Source: Phycisphaerae bacterium
GTDB lineage: Bacteria > Planctomycetota > Phycisphaerae > UBA1845 > UTPLA1
Length of the DNA: 64,000 nucleotides
Assembly (NCBI GenBank): GCA_035275405.1
Contig: DATEMU010000015.1
Location: forward strand, 558,001-622,000
Direction of reading: 5' to 3'
Made by a program: the position numbers and the translations under genes. Of the stretch, positions 9,715 through 19,293 are shown in pieces (position 1 is the first letter of the stretch; the number at the start of each line of letters is the position of its first letter). The notes beneath the pieces were generated by a model, which was not told where the DNA came from, did no database searches, and was given only the letters and a program-made list of their open reading frames with translations.

Positions 9715-10194
9715 TCACTCGCCTAATCCCGGATGATGACCCTCTGTTTTGTCTCCAGGTTCGCCGCCCGATTCAGAACCCCGAGTGGGCTGGCCCGGCG
9801 GCTTACTCTTTTGGCGGCGGGTAGAATTTGGCAGCCGCCGACTAGGATTCTCCATCAAGTCCTTCCAGTATTCGTAGTAGCCCCGTCGGACCGCGTAGAT
9901 AGCCGTGAAAGTGGCAACGAGCATTTGACTGAAAAAAATCTCAATCAGGTCGGGCGACAGCTTCGCGAGAGCCATCTGCCCCGCCACTCGCTCGAGCATC
10001 GCGAGCGACTCCCCGGTGAGCACAGGCTCGGATCCCCATTGACTGCGGATGATCTCCCCGAGCCCATGATTCTCACCTAACATTTCGACCGCCCTGCGGC
10101 TGGTGTCGAAGCCTTCGCGTGTCACTAACGGTTCCCCATTTGGTCGCTCTTCCATGATGACAATCCTGTGGTGTTTTCCGCTGTCGGCGTCCAC
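9715..10194 (-). CDS. Hypothetical protein, sigma-factor operon partner, 159 aa
   Basis: The gene starts (GTG) 6 bp after the stop of the upstream sigma-factor gene on the same strand, so the two are almost certainly co-transcribed. The N-terminal 110 residues look folded and helical (MALAKLSPDLIEIFFSQMLV, IYAVRRGYYEYWKDLM); the last 45 residues are Pro/Gly/Lys-rich and disordered. There is no zinc-finger signature and no clear membrane span, so it is not an obvious classical anti-sigma factor. Its position still makes a role in controlling the sigma factor possible. An internal ATG at 10155 is an alternative start. Confidence 0.65.
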   Translation of the reverse strand: MDADSGKHHRIVIMEERPNGEPLVTREGFDTSRRAVEMLGENHGLGEIIRSQWGSEPVLTGESLAMLERVAGQMALAKLSPDLIEIFFSQMLVATFTAIYAVRRGYYEYWKDLMENPSRRLPNSTRRQKSKPPGQPTRGSESGGEPGDKTEGHHPGLGE

Positions 10195-10200
10195 TATCCC

Positions 10201-10893
10201 TCAGGCCGCCAGGTTCGACTCGTCGACTGCCCACAAGGACTCAGCCCACAACAGATCGATAAGGCGATCTCTGGTCAAGCCGATTGAAGGGAAAGCGTCC
10301 GCGAGTACTTCAAGCAGCCGGCCTATCTCGCGCTCGTGGAGAAACCACGCCCGGGGCTTCGCGACGTGAATTGCCAGCGCACACTCGGCGAACGTGTGCT
10401 GTGCCTGATAGCGGCACCGAAAGAGTTTGTGAACCCGCTCGTCGAGCTGGGCGAGCCAAGATTTGATTCTTCCGAGAAGCTGACATCGGCACTCTAACCC
10501 CTCTTTAATGAGCAAGATATCCGGCTGCCGTTTGGCCGGCGCTTGTTTGACAGATACCCGCGACTCGGGGCCGAGATCTGTGATCGTCTGCTGCGGCCCA
10601 CGCTCATCCCAATAGTAGTCAATTAGCTTGTTCCGCATGACTCGTTTCGCCCAGCGCGGAAAAACTTCTTCCGTACCGTGAAACCGACCTAGGCTCATCC
10701 AAAGACCGGCAATCGCAGCGCCTCCGTAGGCCTCAACGCGTTGAGCGTTTCGTCCTCGCTGCCGCGCAACAAGCAATACCTCACGGAAAAGCTCCGCGAG
10801 AGCGCTGTCGATAACCGACGGTCGTCCATCTCGATAAGGTCGGTAAAGGGATCTGAGCTGGTAGTCTGTGAATATGTATGCGATCCAGAGCAT
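10201..10893 (-). CDS. ECF-type RNA polymerase sigma factor, divergent
   Basis: This 230-residue protein shows a recognisable sigma region 2 (GLWMSLGRFHGTEEVFPRWA then KRVMRNKLIDYYWDERG) and a C-terminal helix-turn-helix-like region 4 (HTFAECALAIHVAKPRAWFL). It is more divergent than the other four sigma factors in the window and is not next to a kinase. The start has a GGAG Shine-Dalgarno about 9 bp upstream. It would direct RNA polymerase to a specific regulon; the signal is unknown. The downstream small gene is its probable partner. Confidence 0.75.
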   Translation of the reverse strand: MLWIAYIFTDYQLRSLYRPYRDGRPSVIDSALAELFREVLLVARQRGRNAQRVEAYGGAAIAGLWMSLGRFHGTEEVFPRWAKRVMRNKLIDYYWDERGPQQTITDLGPESRVSVKQAPAKRQPDILLIKEGLECRCQLLGRIKSWLAQLDERVHKLFRCRYQAQHTFAECALAIHVAKPRAWFLHEREIGRLLEVLADAFPSIGLTRDRLIDLLWAESLWAVDESNLAA

Positions 10894-11213
10894 AAGGATT
10901 TCTCCAGGTGTGCCGCGGGACGGGTTGCCCGGTTCGCCCGGGAGCGGCGTTAGCCGCGAGGGACCCTCCCGCCGGAGGGTTCCCCCGATGCACTACCACC
11001 GGCTCGCCTCCAAAAGGGCCAGCCGCTGGGGGCTGTTTCGAAAAACGAATTCAGGCGATAGCAGAAAGGGAGCTTGTTCGCCGCATAATCCACCTGCCAT
11101 AAACAGAAAGGCCAAAGCTCCGCGCGCCTCAGCACCGGCGCGTTTGCCTACTTAACCGGTACGACACGTGTGACCTTCGGGGCAAGAAGCCGCGACCGTT
11201 CATGTTTTGGGAA
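10894..11213. other. Intergenic region with short GC hairpin
   Basis: About 320 bp without a supported gene. It contains a perfect 7-bp inverted repeat ACCCTCC/GGAGGGT (10963-10969 and 10974-10980, 4-nt loop) without a T-tract, so it is not a convincing intrinsic terminator. Nothing else is recognised. Confidence 0.4.
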
Positions 11214-12123
11214 TCACAGAATCGTGTAAGTCCTGTTCCAATAATGGTTAGAGTCGACAAGTTGCCAGTCATTGATGTAGAAGGGGTCGTTCGGCGTCGC
11301 AGCCCGTGGGCGTATTTGGTCCAACTCCGCGAATTCCACCTGGACTGCTGACGGTCGGCGGCGTGGTACCGGGCGGCGGCGATCTGGTTTCCGCGGCCAA
11401 TGCGACGGCCCGGCCGGCGTTGATGCGGCCCCAGCCGTAGCTGGGGTCCCCGCCGGCGGGTCCAAGATCGTCGGCCGATTGCTTGACCGTCGCTGAGAAA
11501 GCGCCGAGCCGGTCCTGCACCTGGGAGGCCGTGAGGCTTGGATTGGCCGAAATCGCCAGTGCCGCAACCCCCGCGACGATCGGGACGGACATGGAGGATC
11601 CGCTCCTCGATCCGTAGCCGCCGCCGTTCCAAGTGCTAGGAATACTGACGCCGGGGGCCGCCAAATCGATGTCGCTGCCGGTGTCGTTCCAGGTAGTAAG
11701 TTTGTCACCAGAATCCGTCGCACTGACGACCAACAGGTAAGGGTTGTCGGGATTGATGTGGACCGTGCTGTAATTGCCGGCCGAGACGGTCACTACGCCG
11801 CCATGGCTCTGGAAGTATTGCGCGGCGCTGCTTACCGTCGGACTGGCACCGAAGGCGAAGCTGATGTTGGCCACTCTCGCCCGATGGTCGGCGGCCCAGG
11901 ACAGCGCAGTGGCGAGGTTCGACCAAGAAACGATGCCACCAGGACTGCTGACCCGCAGCGGCATGATCATGCAATTCCAGGCGACGCCGGAAATGCCGAC
12001 GCTGTTGTTGGTGGCGGCGCCGGCCGTCCCGGCGACTGGCGTCCCGAGTTGTGAACGGCGGTGCAAAAACGTAGCGCGGGGCGGGGGAAACGCCGCGCCG
12101 AGCCGAACTTGTCCTTCTGTCAT
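11214..12123 (-). pseudogene. Decayed subtilisin-family (S8) serine protease fragment
   Basis: The frame at 11269-12123 encodes the C-terminal two thirds of a subtilase, including the Ser motif GSSMSVPIVAGVAALA and the preceding NYSTVHINPDNPYLLVVSA strand. The N-terminal part with the catalytic Asp is absent, and the expected HGTPVAG motif reads LGTPVAG, so the catalytic His is lost (CAC to CTC would be enough). Near 11340 the apparent homology shifts to another frame ending at 11214, which contains PNDPFYINDWQL, a motif typical of the start of mature subtilases. The gene is therefore truncated, frameshifted and possibly rearranged. It should not be active. Confidence 0.75.
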
Positions 12124-12325
12124 CCCTTGATGCAGACGGCATTAGGAGCGGCTAAACTCAGGCCAGCCATGTCCTTAATGCCCCCCAATTTGCTGCTGGC
12201 GCTTGGCCCTATCATCCTCATGGTGTGGCCAAGTGCTAGCAGCATGCTAAGCTGTTCTCGTTGATAAGGTTGCACTCTTCAATTCACGGAAGCTCAAAAA
12301 TCGTTGTGCCCACCTGCGGCAAAGT
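12118..12325 (-). repeat. Dispersed repeat, copy 2 of 3
   Basis: Diverged copy of the element at 6108-6345, same orientation; similarity covers essentially its whole length, from the CATCAAGGG end to the GTTGTGCCCACC block. It abuts the truncated 5' end of the subtilase pseudogene. The rest of the intergenic stretch to 12675 shows no gene I can support. Confidence 0.6.
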
Positions 12326-12675
12326 AGTCAGCAGTCGCGCTAGGGTGGATCGATTGATGATGCCTATGCACGTATGGGCCACACTGCACCGAAACAACCC
12401 CAAAGCGTTCTTTCCGGGGCTAAAAGGGCAGGATTGGCATGTTTGAGTGGCCGGTCGGTGAGTACGCACCACAAGACCTCATTTTCCGTTGAAACCCAAA
12501 GGCTCAGCACGGTAGGATTATGGTTGAAAGCCTGGCAAATGGAGGATCCCGAGTGAGAACTACTTACTGTGGGCACCATGTCCGTTCGGCTCATGGTTGA
12601 TCCCCACGGCCGCGATCAATTCCTGGCGCGATTTCACATCAAGTCGGAAATGCGATAAAGCGGAGTAATTTGATC

Positions 12676-15600
12676 ATGTCAACATGCCCAACACACAAGT
12701 GTGCGCGGTTGTTATTCTACATGGCGACCGCCGTCGCTCCGGCCGTCACACTTAAAGCACAGCTAATCGACCCCCGCGGAACCCCGTGTCAGGGACCCAC
12801 AGCAGGGACTTGCGTTGGAGACCTGGCCCACCTGTGTGTTCACGCGATCGTTCCGAATGCTGGATTTGAGCTTCGGGACACAAACAGCGGCGACTGCGTG
12901 TTCGGCGACTTGTCGGACTGGTTCGCGGCGAGAGGCACCCCGTCGTTACGATCGAGTGCAAGCGCGGCGTGCAGCGATTCTGAAGGAATCGTGACGCAGG
13001 CATTCCAGGGAACACACTGGATTCTTTTGCGCAGCTTTGGGGAGGGCCAGGGCAACGATCTGGACGAAGCGATCGGGGTTCGGCTGGACCGACCCCTGAA
13101 GGTTGGGTGCAATTATCATGTCGGCTTCGTCGCTGGCACAGATCGCGACGCAACGCACCAGATTGGGCAGTGGATCGCCTACTTAGCCATGGAGGCTTTT
13201 CCTTCAGACAATGCGGTGCGGCCTCCGCCAGGCGCGGGGCTTGGCGATGGCTTCCCAGTTGCGGCAGAAATTTGCCTACAGATGTGGGCGCAGTGCGAGG
13301 GCGCTATTCTTGTTCCCGACCAACCCTATCAGTACCTGTTTGTACGGGCTGCTCAGGGCTACCACATCGTTGTCGATGAAGTAAACCTGACCCAATTCGA
13401 CCAAAGGGCAGAAGCGGCATTCAACATTGTCTCCACCCGCTGCGGCCCGAATGGCCTTTACGTCGACGGATCGGGTAGCACGGGGGATATTGAGTGGCAT
13501 TACTGGGAAATCTGTGAGGGCGTCCCAGGGGCGTTTTCAGGATGCTGGCCTCCAGCGGGCACACCACTGCGAGCTGGCCGGCCAACGGCATTTGAGTTTC
13601 CGGTCAATATCCGACCATGCCGTAGCTACCAGGTAAAGTTGGCCGTGATCGACCGGTGCTGCATCGAATGGAAACAGTCCACAATGCAGATCACCGCGCC
13701 TGGTGTTCCTCCGCCGGCGAACCTCGAGGGTTGGTGGACTGGCGACCGGAATACGTTGAATTTCGCAAAAACCGACCATAACGGTACTTGGGAACCAACT
13801 GGCGCGGCGCTATACGTGCCCGGTAAAGTAAACGATGCATTTTCGTTTTCGAACAGCACAGTACAAGTCCCAGATGCGGACGAACTTGATTTCGAACCCA
13901 TGAGCCAAGTCACTATTGATGCGTGGATCAAGACTTCACCCGCCGGCATGCAACCCATTGTCCACAAGTTGGCCCGCAACGAAAATGCGCCCTGTCTCTG
14001 TCCTTGCAACGGTGATCAGGACGGCGACGGCGATGTTGACCAGGACGATCTCAATCTGTTTAATTATTGCTTGTGCCTCGAAACAAACAAAATTCAACGG
14101 GACAACTTAACGGAAGTGAATTGTGATATCAATTGTGACGGCGTTGGCCCCTGCATGGATCAATTAGACTACCTGATCATGCAGTGCCAATTCGCGGCCG
14201 GCTGGCCGGATCCTGCTTGCTGCATAGGTGGCGAAAGGGGCTCCATAGCTCCCCTTGGGTACGAATTCTTTCTCGACGGAAATCGCCTAGCACTAACACT
14301 TGCAGACGACATCTGTAACGAACAGACCTATTACTCCGCGTCTCTTCAGGGACTCGATGCATCGTCGTGGCATCATGTCGCGGTAACAGTTAACCGTAAT
14401 CAGGCTAACGGCGGGCGGTTTTTTTTCGACGGCCAGCCTATCGCGACGGATTCCGGCGCGCAGTCCTTTAATCCCACGCTTGTACCTGGTGATCTTAGCA
14501 ATGGGTCGCCTCTGCGCATTGGCGCTGGCAATGACCCCAATACGGGGTTTCCGGCCAATTTTTTCGGAAACATCGACGAACTTGAATTGTTCCGCCGAGC
14601 ATTGTCGTCGCCGGAGATTGCCGGTCTCTATGCGGCGAATAATTGCGGAAAATGTAGATATGCTGCGCCCTGTGGCGTACCAAAGGAAACGGCGATCTGC
14701 GTGGACAAGAATTTTGTCGACGTGCGGATTACGATCTGCAACTATTCGGCCGACTTCGCTTACTTCGACGTGTCTGTTCAAGGTCTCGCCGCCGGTTCCT
14801 CTGATGGCTTATGTACAGCCAGCGCGCCGCAAGTCGACCTATTATTCGCGAGTCCTGTCTTTATCGAGCCAGGCCGCTGTCGCAGTCGCACGATTCGTGT
14901 CTTTCGGCCACTGGACCTGATCGATGTCGGAGATGTCGCGTGCTTTTCGGTAAAGATAAGGAATGAGAGCACAGGAGAAGTCATCGAGTGTCCAGGTAGA
15001 ATCAGGGGCGTACCGGCGGATTACTGCCCGCCACCGTGTTCGCCCTGCGCTAAAGTCGGCGAGGGGCCAGGCGAAAACTTCGGCCGGCTCCACGCGATGA
15101 CTGGGGGAACCATTGGGTGGGAATTGGCGAATACTGGTCAGACCACGCTTGTAATTCCGTATCGGGTTTCGGTTGAAACTCGGGGGGCCCAGCCGCCACA
15201 GAGCGTCGTGAGCTTGAATGGCCTGCCTCCCAGTGAGCCGGTATTAGGCACCATCACGATAAGCCCGGGGGATAGTCCGAGCATTACCGCGATGGTGAGG
15301 TTCACGCAGCACCTGCCCACCAGTCTGCACCATGTGACGCTCGAATTCGATCCTTCACAAAAGGGAAGCTTTGAGATCATGAGTTCGGTGATCGTCTATT
15401 CGTTTCTGCCAGCGGCGCCGTGTCCAGAATCTAGCGACCTGAATTCAGACGGTGAGGTCGACGAGATGGATTTAGCGATCATCCAGGGGGCGATCGGCCT
15501 CGACCCCGCTGATCCGAAGTTCAACCCAATGGCCGACCTCGACAGCGACGGCCTGGTTACGCTAATCGACTACCAGATTTGGTGGGCATGCTATCAGCGA

Positions 15601-16020
15601 TTCAGCGGGAACTCTGTCGGCAGCGATACCATTCCGGTGGGTCCGGTGGACGATCTGGGCGATCTTGATGCGGATGGCGTTCCGAACGAATTCGATAACT
15701 GCCCGAACGTGACAAATCCTGAGCAAGCGGATGAAGATGGCGACGGGCGCGGGGACTCTTGCGATGCGTGTCCGGCGACGCATTCGCTCGCGCAGGTCGA
15801 CACGGCGGGTTGCCCACTTCCAGTAGACGTGGATCCAAATTGCGATGGCGTTGTGGACCACGCGGATATCGCTCCGTTCATATTCGCAATAATGGATCCT
15901 ATCGGTTTCGTGACCGCTGGAACGGGATGCAGCCTGGCTCGAGTCGATGCGAATCGTGACAGTTTCATTGATTCTCGAGATATACAGCCATTTGTCATGG
16001 CTCTGTTGGCGGGAACTTGA
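12676..16020 (+). CDS. Secreted LamG / dockerin-like / TSP3 protein, 1114 aa
   Basis: The ATG at 12676 is preferred to a TTG two codons earlier because CGGAG at 12661 is then well spaced. The N-terminus looks like a weak signal peptide. Residues about 30-240 form an unassigned beta-rich domain. A LamG/concanavalin-like domain spans about 350-655 (WWTGDRN, TIDAWIKTSP, SWHHVAVTVN, DELELFRRAL). A dockerin-like EF-hand pair (DQDGDGDVDQDDLNLF ... DINCDGVGPCMDQLDYLI) is inserted within it at about 442-515. Later come a second dockerin-like pair (DLNSDGEVDEMDL ... DLDSDGLVTLIDYQ), a TSP3 repeat and a terminal third pair (DPNCDGVVDHADI ... DANRDSFIDSRDI). Likely an exported carbohydrate- or surface-binding protein. 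Confidence 0.85.
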   Translation: MSTCPTHKCARLLFYMATAVAPAVTLKAQLIDPRGTPCQGPTAGTCVGDLAHLCVHAIVPNAGFELRDTNSGDCVFGDLSDWFAARGTPSLRSSASAACSDSEGIVTQAFQGTHWILLRSFGEGQGNDLDEAIGVRLDRPLKVGCNYHVGFVAGTDRDATHQIGQWIAYLAMEAFPSDNAVRPPPGAGLGDGFPVAAEICLQMWAQCEGAILVPDQPYQYLFVRAAQGYHIVVDEVNLTQFDQRAEAAFNIVSTRCGPNGLYVDGSGSTGDIEWHYWEICEGVPGAFSGCWPPAGTPLRAGRPTAFEFPVNIRPCRSYQVKLAVIDRCCIEWKQSTMQITAPGVPPPANLEGWWTGDRNTLNFAKTDHNGTWEPTGAALYVPGKVNDAFSFSNSTVQVPDADELDFEPMSQVTIDAWIKTSPAGMQPIVHKLARNENAPCLCPCNGDQDGDGDVDQDDLNLFNYCLCLETNKIQRDNLTEVNCDINCDGVGPCMDQLDYLIMQCQFAAGWPDPACCIGGERGSIAPLGYEFFLDGNRLALTLADDICNEQTYYSASLQGLDASSWHHVAVTVNRNQANGGRFFFDGQPIATDSGAQSFNPTLVPGDLSNGSPLRIGAGNDPNTGFPANFFGNIDELELFRRALSSPEIAGLYAANNCGKCRYAAPCGVPKETAICVDKNFVDVRITICNYSADFAYFDVSVQGLAAGSSDGLCTASAPQVDLLFASPVFIEPGRCRSRTIRVFRPLDLIDVGDVACFSVKIRNESTGEVIECPGRIRGVPADYCPPPCSPCAKVGEGPGENFGRLHAMTGGTIGWELANTGQTTLVIPYRVSVETRGAQPPQSVVSLNGLPPSEPVLGTITISPGDSPSITAMVRFTQHLPTSLHHVTLEFDPSQKGSFEIMSSVIVYSFLPAAPCPESSDLNSDGEVDEMDLAIIQGAIGLDPADPKFNPMADLDSDGLVTLIDYQIWWACYQRFSGNSVGSDTIPVGPVDDLGDLDADGVPNEFDNCPNVTNPEQADEDGDGRGDSCDACPATHSLAQVDTAGCPLPVDVDPNCDGVVDHADIAPFIFAIMDPIGFVTAGTGCSLARVDANRDSFIDSRDIQPFVMALLAGT

Positions 16021-16199
16021 ACTCGGGGGGAGCGCGACCGATCGAACCTGGCAGCAAGTGAATTCCAAAACTCCTGACCCCTAATCAGCCCAAGGTTTGG
16101 AGTATTGGCCTCCCGTCAAATACTAGAGCCAATTCCTGCGCTCTCCGGTTCACCGCGAAGTCACAACCAGCACTTCCGAAAAACAACGATCGTTTAGCG

Positions 16200-16420
16200 A
16201 TTAGAATTTGCTGCTGGCACTTGCGATTATCGTTCTGATGTTGTGCCCAAGTGCTAACAGCACGATAACTCGTTTACCTGAAACGAGCTGCACGAATGAA
16301 TCCGCCCAGGGCCAAAATCAGTTGTGCCCGCCGGCCGCAGGATTGACGGCCCTCATCGAAAAAACGGTGCCATTTTTCAATCGCTTGGGGGCCTCCCCAC
16401 ACTTGTTCGACTAACCGAAC
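16200..16420 (-). repeat. Dispersed repeat, copy 3 of 3
   Basis: Third diverged copy of the element at 6108-6345 and 12118-12325, just downstream of the kinase gene. The minus-strand peptide AAGGHN ... VLLALGHNIRT ... SASSK is preserved with interspersed stops. The rest of 16021-16433 shows no gene. Confidence 0.55.
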
Positions 16421-16433
16421 TCACTGGCAAGCA

Positions 16434-19265
16434 TCATTTGCCGCCGGCCACAGGTTGTGATGACACCGGCTGGCTTGTCGATGCGTGGAGCTTGGCGCGC
16501 CACGTTGCAGCTTTGGCGTCGTAGCCCTTCCCCGGTTCAGCGGCGTCCCACTTCTCATACAGGATGCTCAGTGCGCGGACCACGGCTTGGCGCCTATCCT
16601 TCGTGGCTTCTGGGTGACCATCGAACTGTGCGGATTCGCTGAGCAGAAGATCCGAACACTCCTGGAACCGTCCGCGGGCGATCAGCAGTCCGCTGAGCGC
16701 GGTGCGGGCCGAGATGGTGTACGAATGGAATTCGCCGTACGCCCCGCGGAAGCCTTCGGCGGCGCGCCGATAGAGCGTCGTGGCCTCGTCGGCTTTCCCT
16801 TTCGATTCGAGCACCCTTGCAAGGTTGAAGCACGAACGGAGCGTCGCCGCGTGGTTCGCGCCAAGAACTCGCTGGCGCCCATTGAGTGCTGAACGTGCGA
16901 ACTCAGCTGCTCCATCAAAATGGTCCTGTGCGAATAAGATGCCTCCGATGTTGTCGACGATCATGAGCGTCAGCCAGTGGTCCTCGCCCAGCGCCTGGCG
17001 ACCGGCCTGCAGGGCCTCCTCGTACACCTCACGGGCTTTGCCATAGTCCTTCTTGGCGCGATAGAAGCCAGCGAGGTTGTTGAGCGCCTGGAGAGTCCGC
17101 ATGTTGTTCTTGCCGTAGGCGGTACGGAAACCCTGAACGGACTCGCGGAAGAGTGGCTCGGCTTCTTCGAACCGCCCCAAGTTGCTCAGCGCGGACGCGA
17201 GCGACGCCAAGCTCCCAAGTGTTTGTTGGTCCAATCGGCCGGCGTGCTCTTCGTACCAAGGCAGGGCGAGCCGGTAGAGATCGGCCGCGTCTTGGAACTG
17301 CGCTCGCGCGGCCAACACTGCGGCGAAGTTGGCCCGCAAGTCCATTGTGATTTCCGAGTTGTTGCCGTGCGTGCTGAGGGCGAGCGCAATGCACTCCTTC
17401 ATCTCCCTCTCCGATTCGTCAAGCCGGCCTTTGTCCTTGAGCAGTAGGGCGTGGTACATGCGCGCGTCGAGCGTTTTTGCGTCGTTCGGGCCGAGGTCAG
17501 CCGTTCGGATCTCCACTGCCTCGACGCCTGGCCCCTCAGCGATGTCCAGCGCGCCGAGACGACGTGCCGTGTCGCTGACACTCATCAGCAGGTCGGCGCG
17601 AATTTTTGGGTGATCTACGAACTGCTCGCGGATCGCATCGATCGAGGGCTTGAATATGCTGCCCTCCATGGCCGATCGCGCCACGCCCGTCAAATCGACT
17701 TTCGCGAGCGCGCCATCCGCCGCCGCAACACTGGCCTCGGTCGCCGTATCAGGCGCCCGCGTTCTTTCGCCAGCCAGTCGGATCCCGTTGAGCATATCCC
17801 GGCGAAGCTGGACGCCCATCTGCATGACGTCTACTCCCGAGAGTTGGGCCGATTGGAATGCTACGACCTTTTCGAGATCTTTGGAGCGTGCTTGGGCCTC
17901 GCCGCGGGCCACGAGCGCTTCGCCGGCCGCGTTGTCGGCGCGGTCCCGTTCACGTAGTGCCCATATCATTCCCCACGTCGTGCCTATGATGCCTGCGATC
18001 AGCACCACGGCGACAATCGCGCCGGCGGTCACGCTCGCCTTGTTGCGGAGGATGAACTTGCGAAACTTGTAGCCCGCGCTTGGCGGCGCAGCGAGCACAG
18101 GCTCCCCCGCGATGTAGCGCTGAATGTCAGCGGCCATTCCGCTGGCGGTTTCGTAGCGCCGGGCCCGATCCTTCTCGAGGCATTTCATGACGATCCAGTC
18201 CAGATCGCCGCGAACCAGTTTCATCAGGTGCGCCGGCTCGGTCCTGCGATTGGCCGCGACCGATGGCAGGTCGTCCTTCATCGTCGACAGCCGTGAGCTT
18301 GGCGTGGGCGGCTCCACCTCACGAATGACTCGCTGAATCTCCGCGTAACCCGCGCTCAGTAGGGTCTTGACGTCAAACGGCGTCGTCCCCGTTAGAAGTT
18401 CGTATAGAAGGACACCAAGGCTGTAGACATCTGTCCGCGTGTCGATATCAAGGTCTGACAGTCCCGCCTGCTCGGGGCTCATGTACGCCGGCGTTCCGAT
18501 CATCTGGCGAAACTCGGTGAACACTGTTTTTTCGGTAAGTCGCGCCGCCGTGGCCTTTGCTATTCCGAAGTCGATAACCTTCACCACAGGCTTGTCGTCG
18601 TGCCGCGAGACAAGCACGTTCGACGGCTTAATATCGCGGTGAATAATGCCCTTGGTGTGGGCGTGTTGCACAGCCTGGCAGACGGAGATGTACAGTTCCA
18701 GCCGATCGCGTGGCGCGAGGTTTTGCGCATCGCAATATTGCGTAATGGGAACACCTTTGACCAACTCCATTACGAAATAAGGACGGCCCGTTTCGGTCGC
18801 GCCGGCATCGAAGACCTTGGCGATGTTGGGATGATCCATGATCGCAAGGGCCTGCCGCTCCGCCTCGAAGCGGGCGATCACCTGTTTTGTGTCCATTCCA
18901 AGCTTGATGATCTTCAGTGCAACTCTGCGCGTCACCGGCTCGCGCTGCTCCGCCATCCATACCGTTCCAAAACCTCCCTCACCGATCTGTTCGAGGAGCT
19001 TGTAACGGTCGATGACCACTCCCTGGAGTTCGCATGTCCCCAGGGGGTCGCCGTCCACTACGGTGCGCTGCGTGGCGATCGTAATTCGATCGAAACCTGG
19101 GCGATTCATGAATTGGCCAGCTTCGTCGTGAGTTTTCAGTAGATCTTCGACCTCTGCTCTCAGAGAGGTGTCACCATCGCAGGCTCGATCGACAAATGCA
19201 GTTCGCTCTTCGGGCGGTTGCCCAAGGGCTTCGAGAAAAATGTCTTTGGCGCGTGCAGACGACAT
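16434..19265 (-). CDS. Membrane Ser/Thr protein kinase with TPR domain, 943 aa
   Basis: Residues about 85-370 form a Hanks-type kinase: glycine loop IGEGGFGTVW, catalytic Lys in VALKIIK, catalytic loop HRDIKPSN, DFG and the activation segment ending in SPEQ. A hydrophobic segment (VTAGAIVAVVLIAGIIGTTW) at about 410-430 would place the C-terminus outside the cytoplasm. A coiled coil and a run of tetratricopeptide repeats follow (HALLLKDKGRLDE, ALNNLAGFYRAKKDYGKA). The gene follows the ECF sigma gene by 28 bp on the same strand. In this family of pairs the kinase is known or proposed to activate the sigma factor by phosphorylation; here that is inference from context. Confidence 0.93.
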   Translation of the reverse strand: MSSARAKDIFLEALGQPPEERTAFVDRACDGDTSLRAEVEDLLKTHDEAGQFMNRPGFDRITIATQRTVVDGDPLGTCELQGVVIDRYKLLEQIGEGGFGTVWMAEQREPVTRRVALKIIKLGMDTKQVIARFEAERQALAIMDHPNIAKVFDAGATETGRPYFVMELVKGVPITQYCDAQNLAPRDRLELYISVCQAVQHAHTKGIIHRDIKPSNVLVSRHDDKPVVKVIDFGIAKATAARLTEKTVFTEFRQMIGTPAYMSPEQAGLSDLDIDTRTDVYSLGVLLYELLTGTTPFDVKTLLSAGYAEIQRVIREVEPPTPSSRLSTMKDDLPSVAANRRTEPAHLMKLVRGDLDWIVMKCLEKDRARRYETASGMAADIQRYIAGEPVLAAPPSAGYKFRKFILRNKASVTAGAIVAVVLIAGIIGTTWGMIWALRERDRADNAAGEALVARGEAQARSKDLEKVVAFQSAQLSGVDVMQMGVQLRRDMLNGIRLAGERTRAPDTATEASVAAADGALAKVDLTGVARSAMEGSIFKPSIDAIREQFVDHPKIRADLLMSVSDTARRLGALDIAEGPGVEAVEIRTADLGPNDAKTLDARMYHALLLKDKGRLDESEREMKECIALALSTHGNNSEITMDLRANFAAVLAARAQFQDAADLYRLALPWYEEHAGRLDQQTLGSLASLASALSNLGRFEEAEPLFRESVQGFRTAYGKNNMRTLQALNNLAGFYRAKKDYGKAREVYEEALQAGRQALGEDHWLTLMIVDNIGGILFAQDHFDGAAEFARSALNGRQRVLGANHAATLRSCFNLARVLESKGKADEATTLYRRAAEGFRGAYGEFHSYTISARTALSGLLIARGRFQECSDLLLSESAQFDGHPEATKDRRQAVVRALSILYEKWDAAEPGKGYDAKAATWRAKLHASTSQPVSSQPVAGGK

Positions 19266-19293
19266 TTGGATGTTGCTCCTTGCGAGATGCCCT

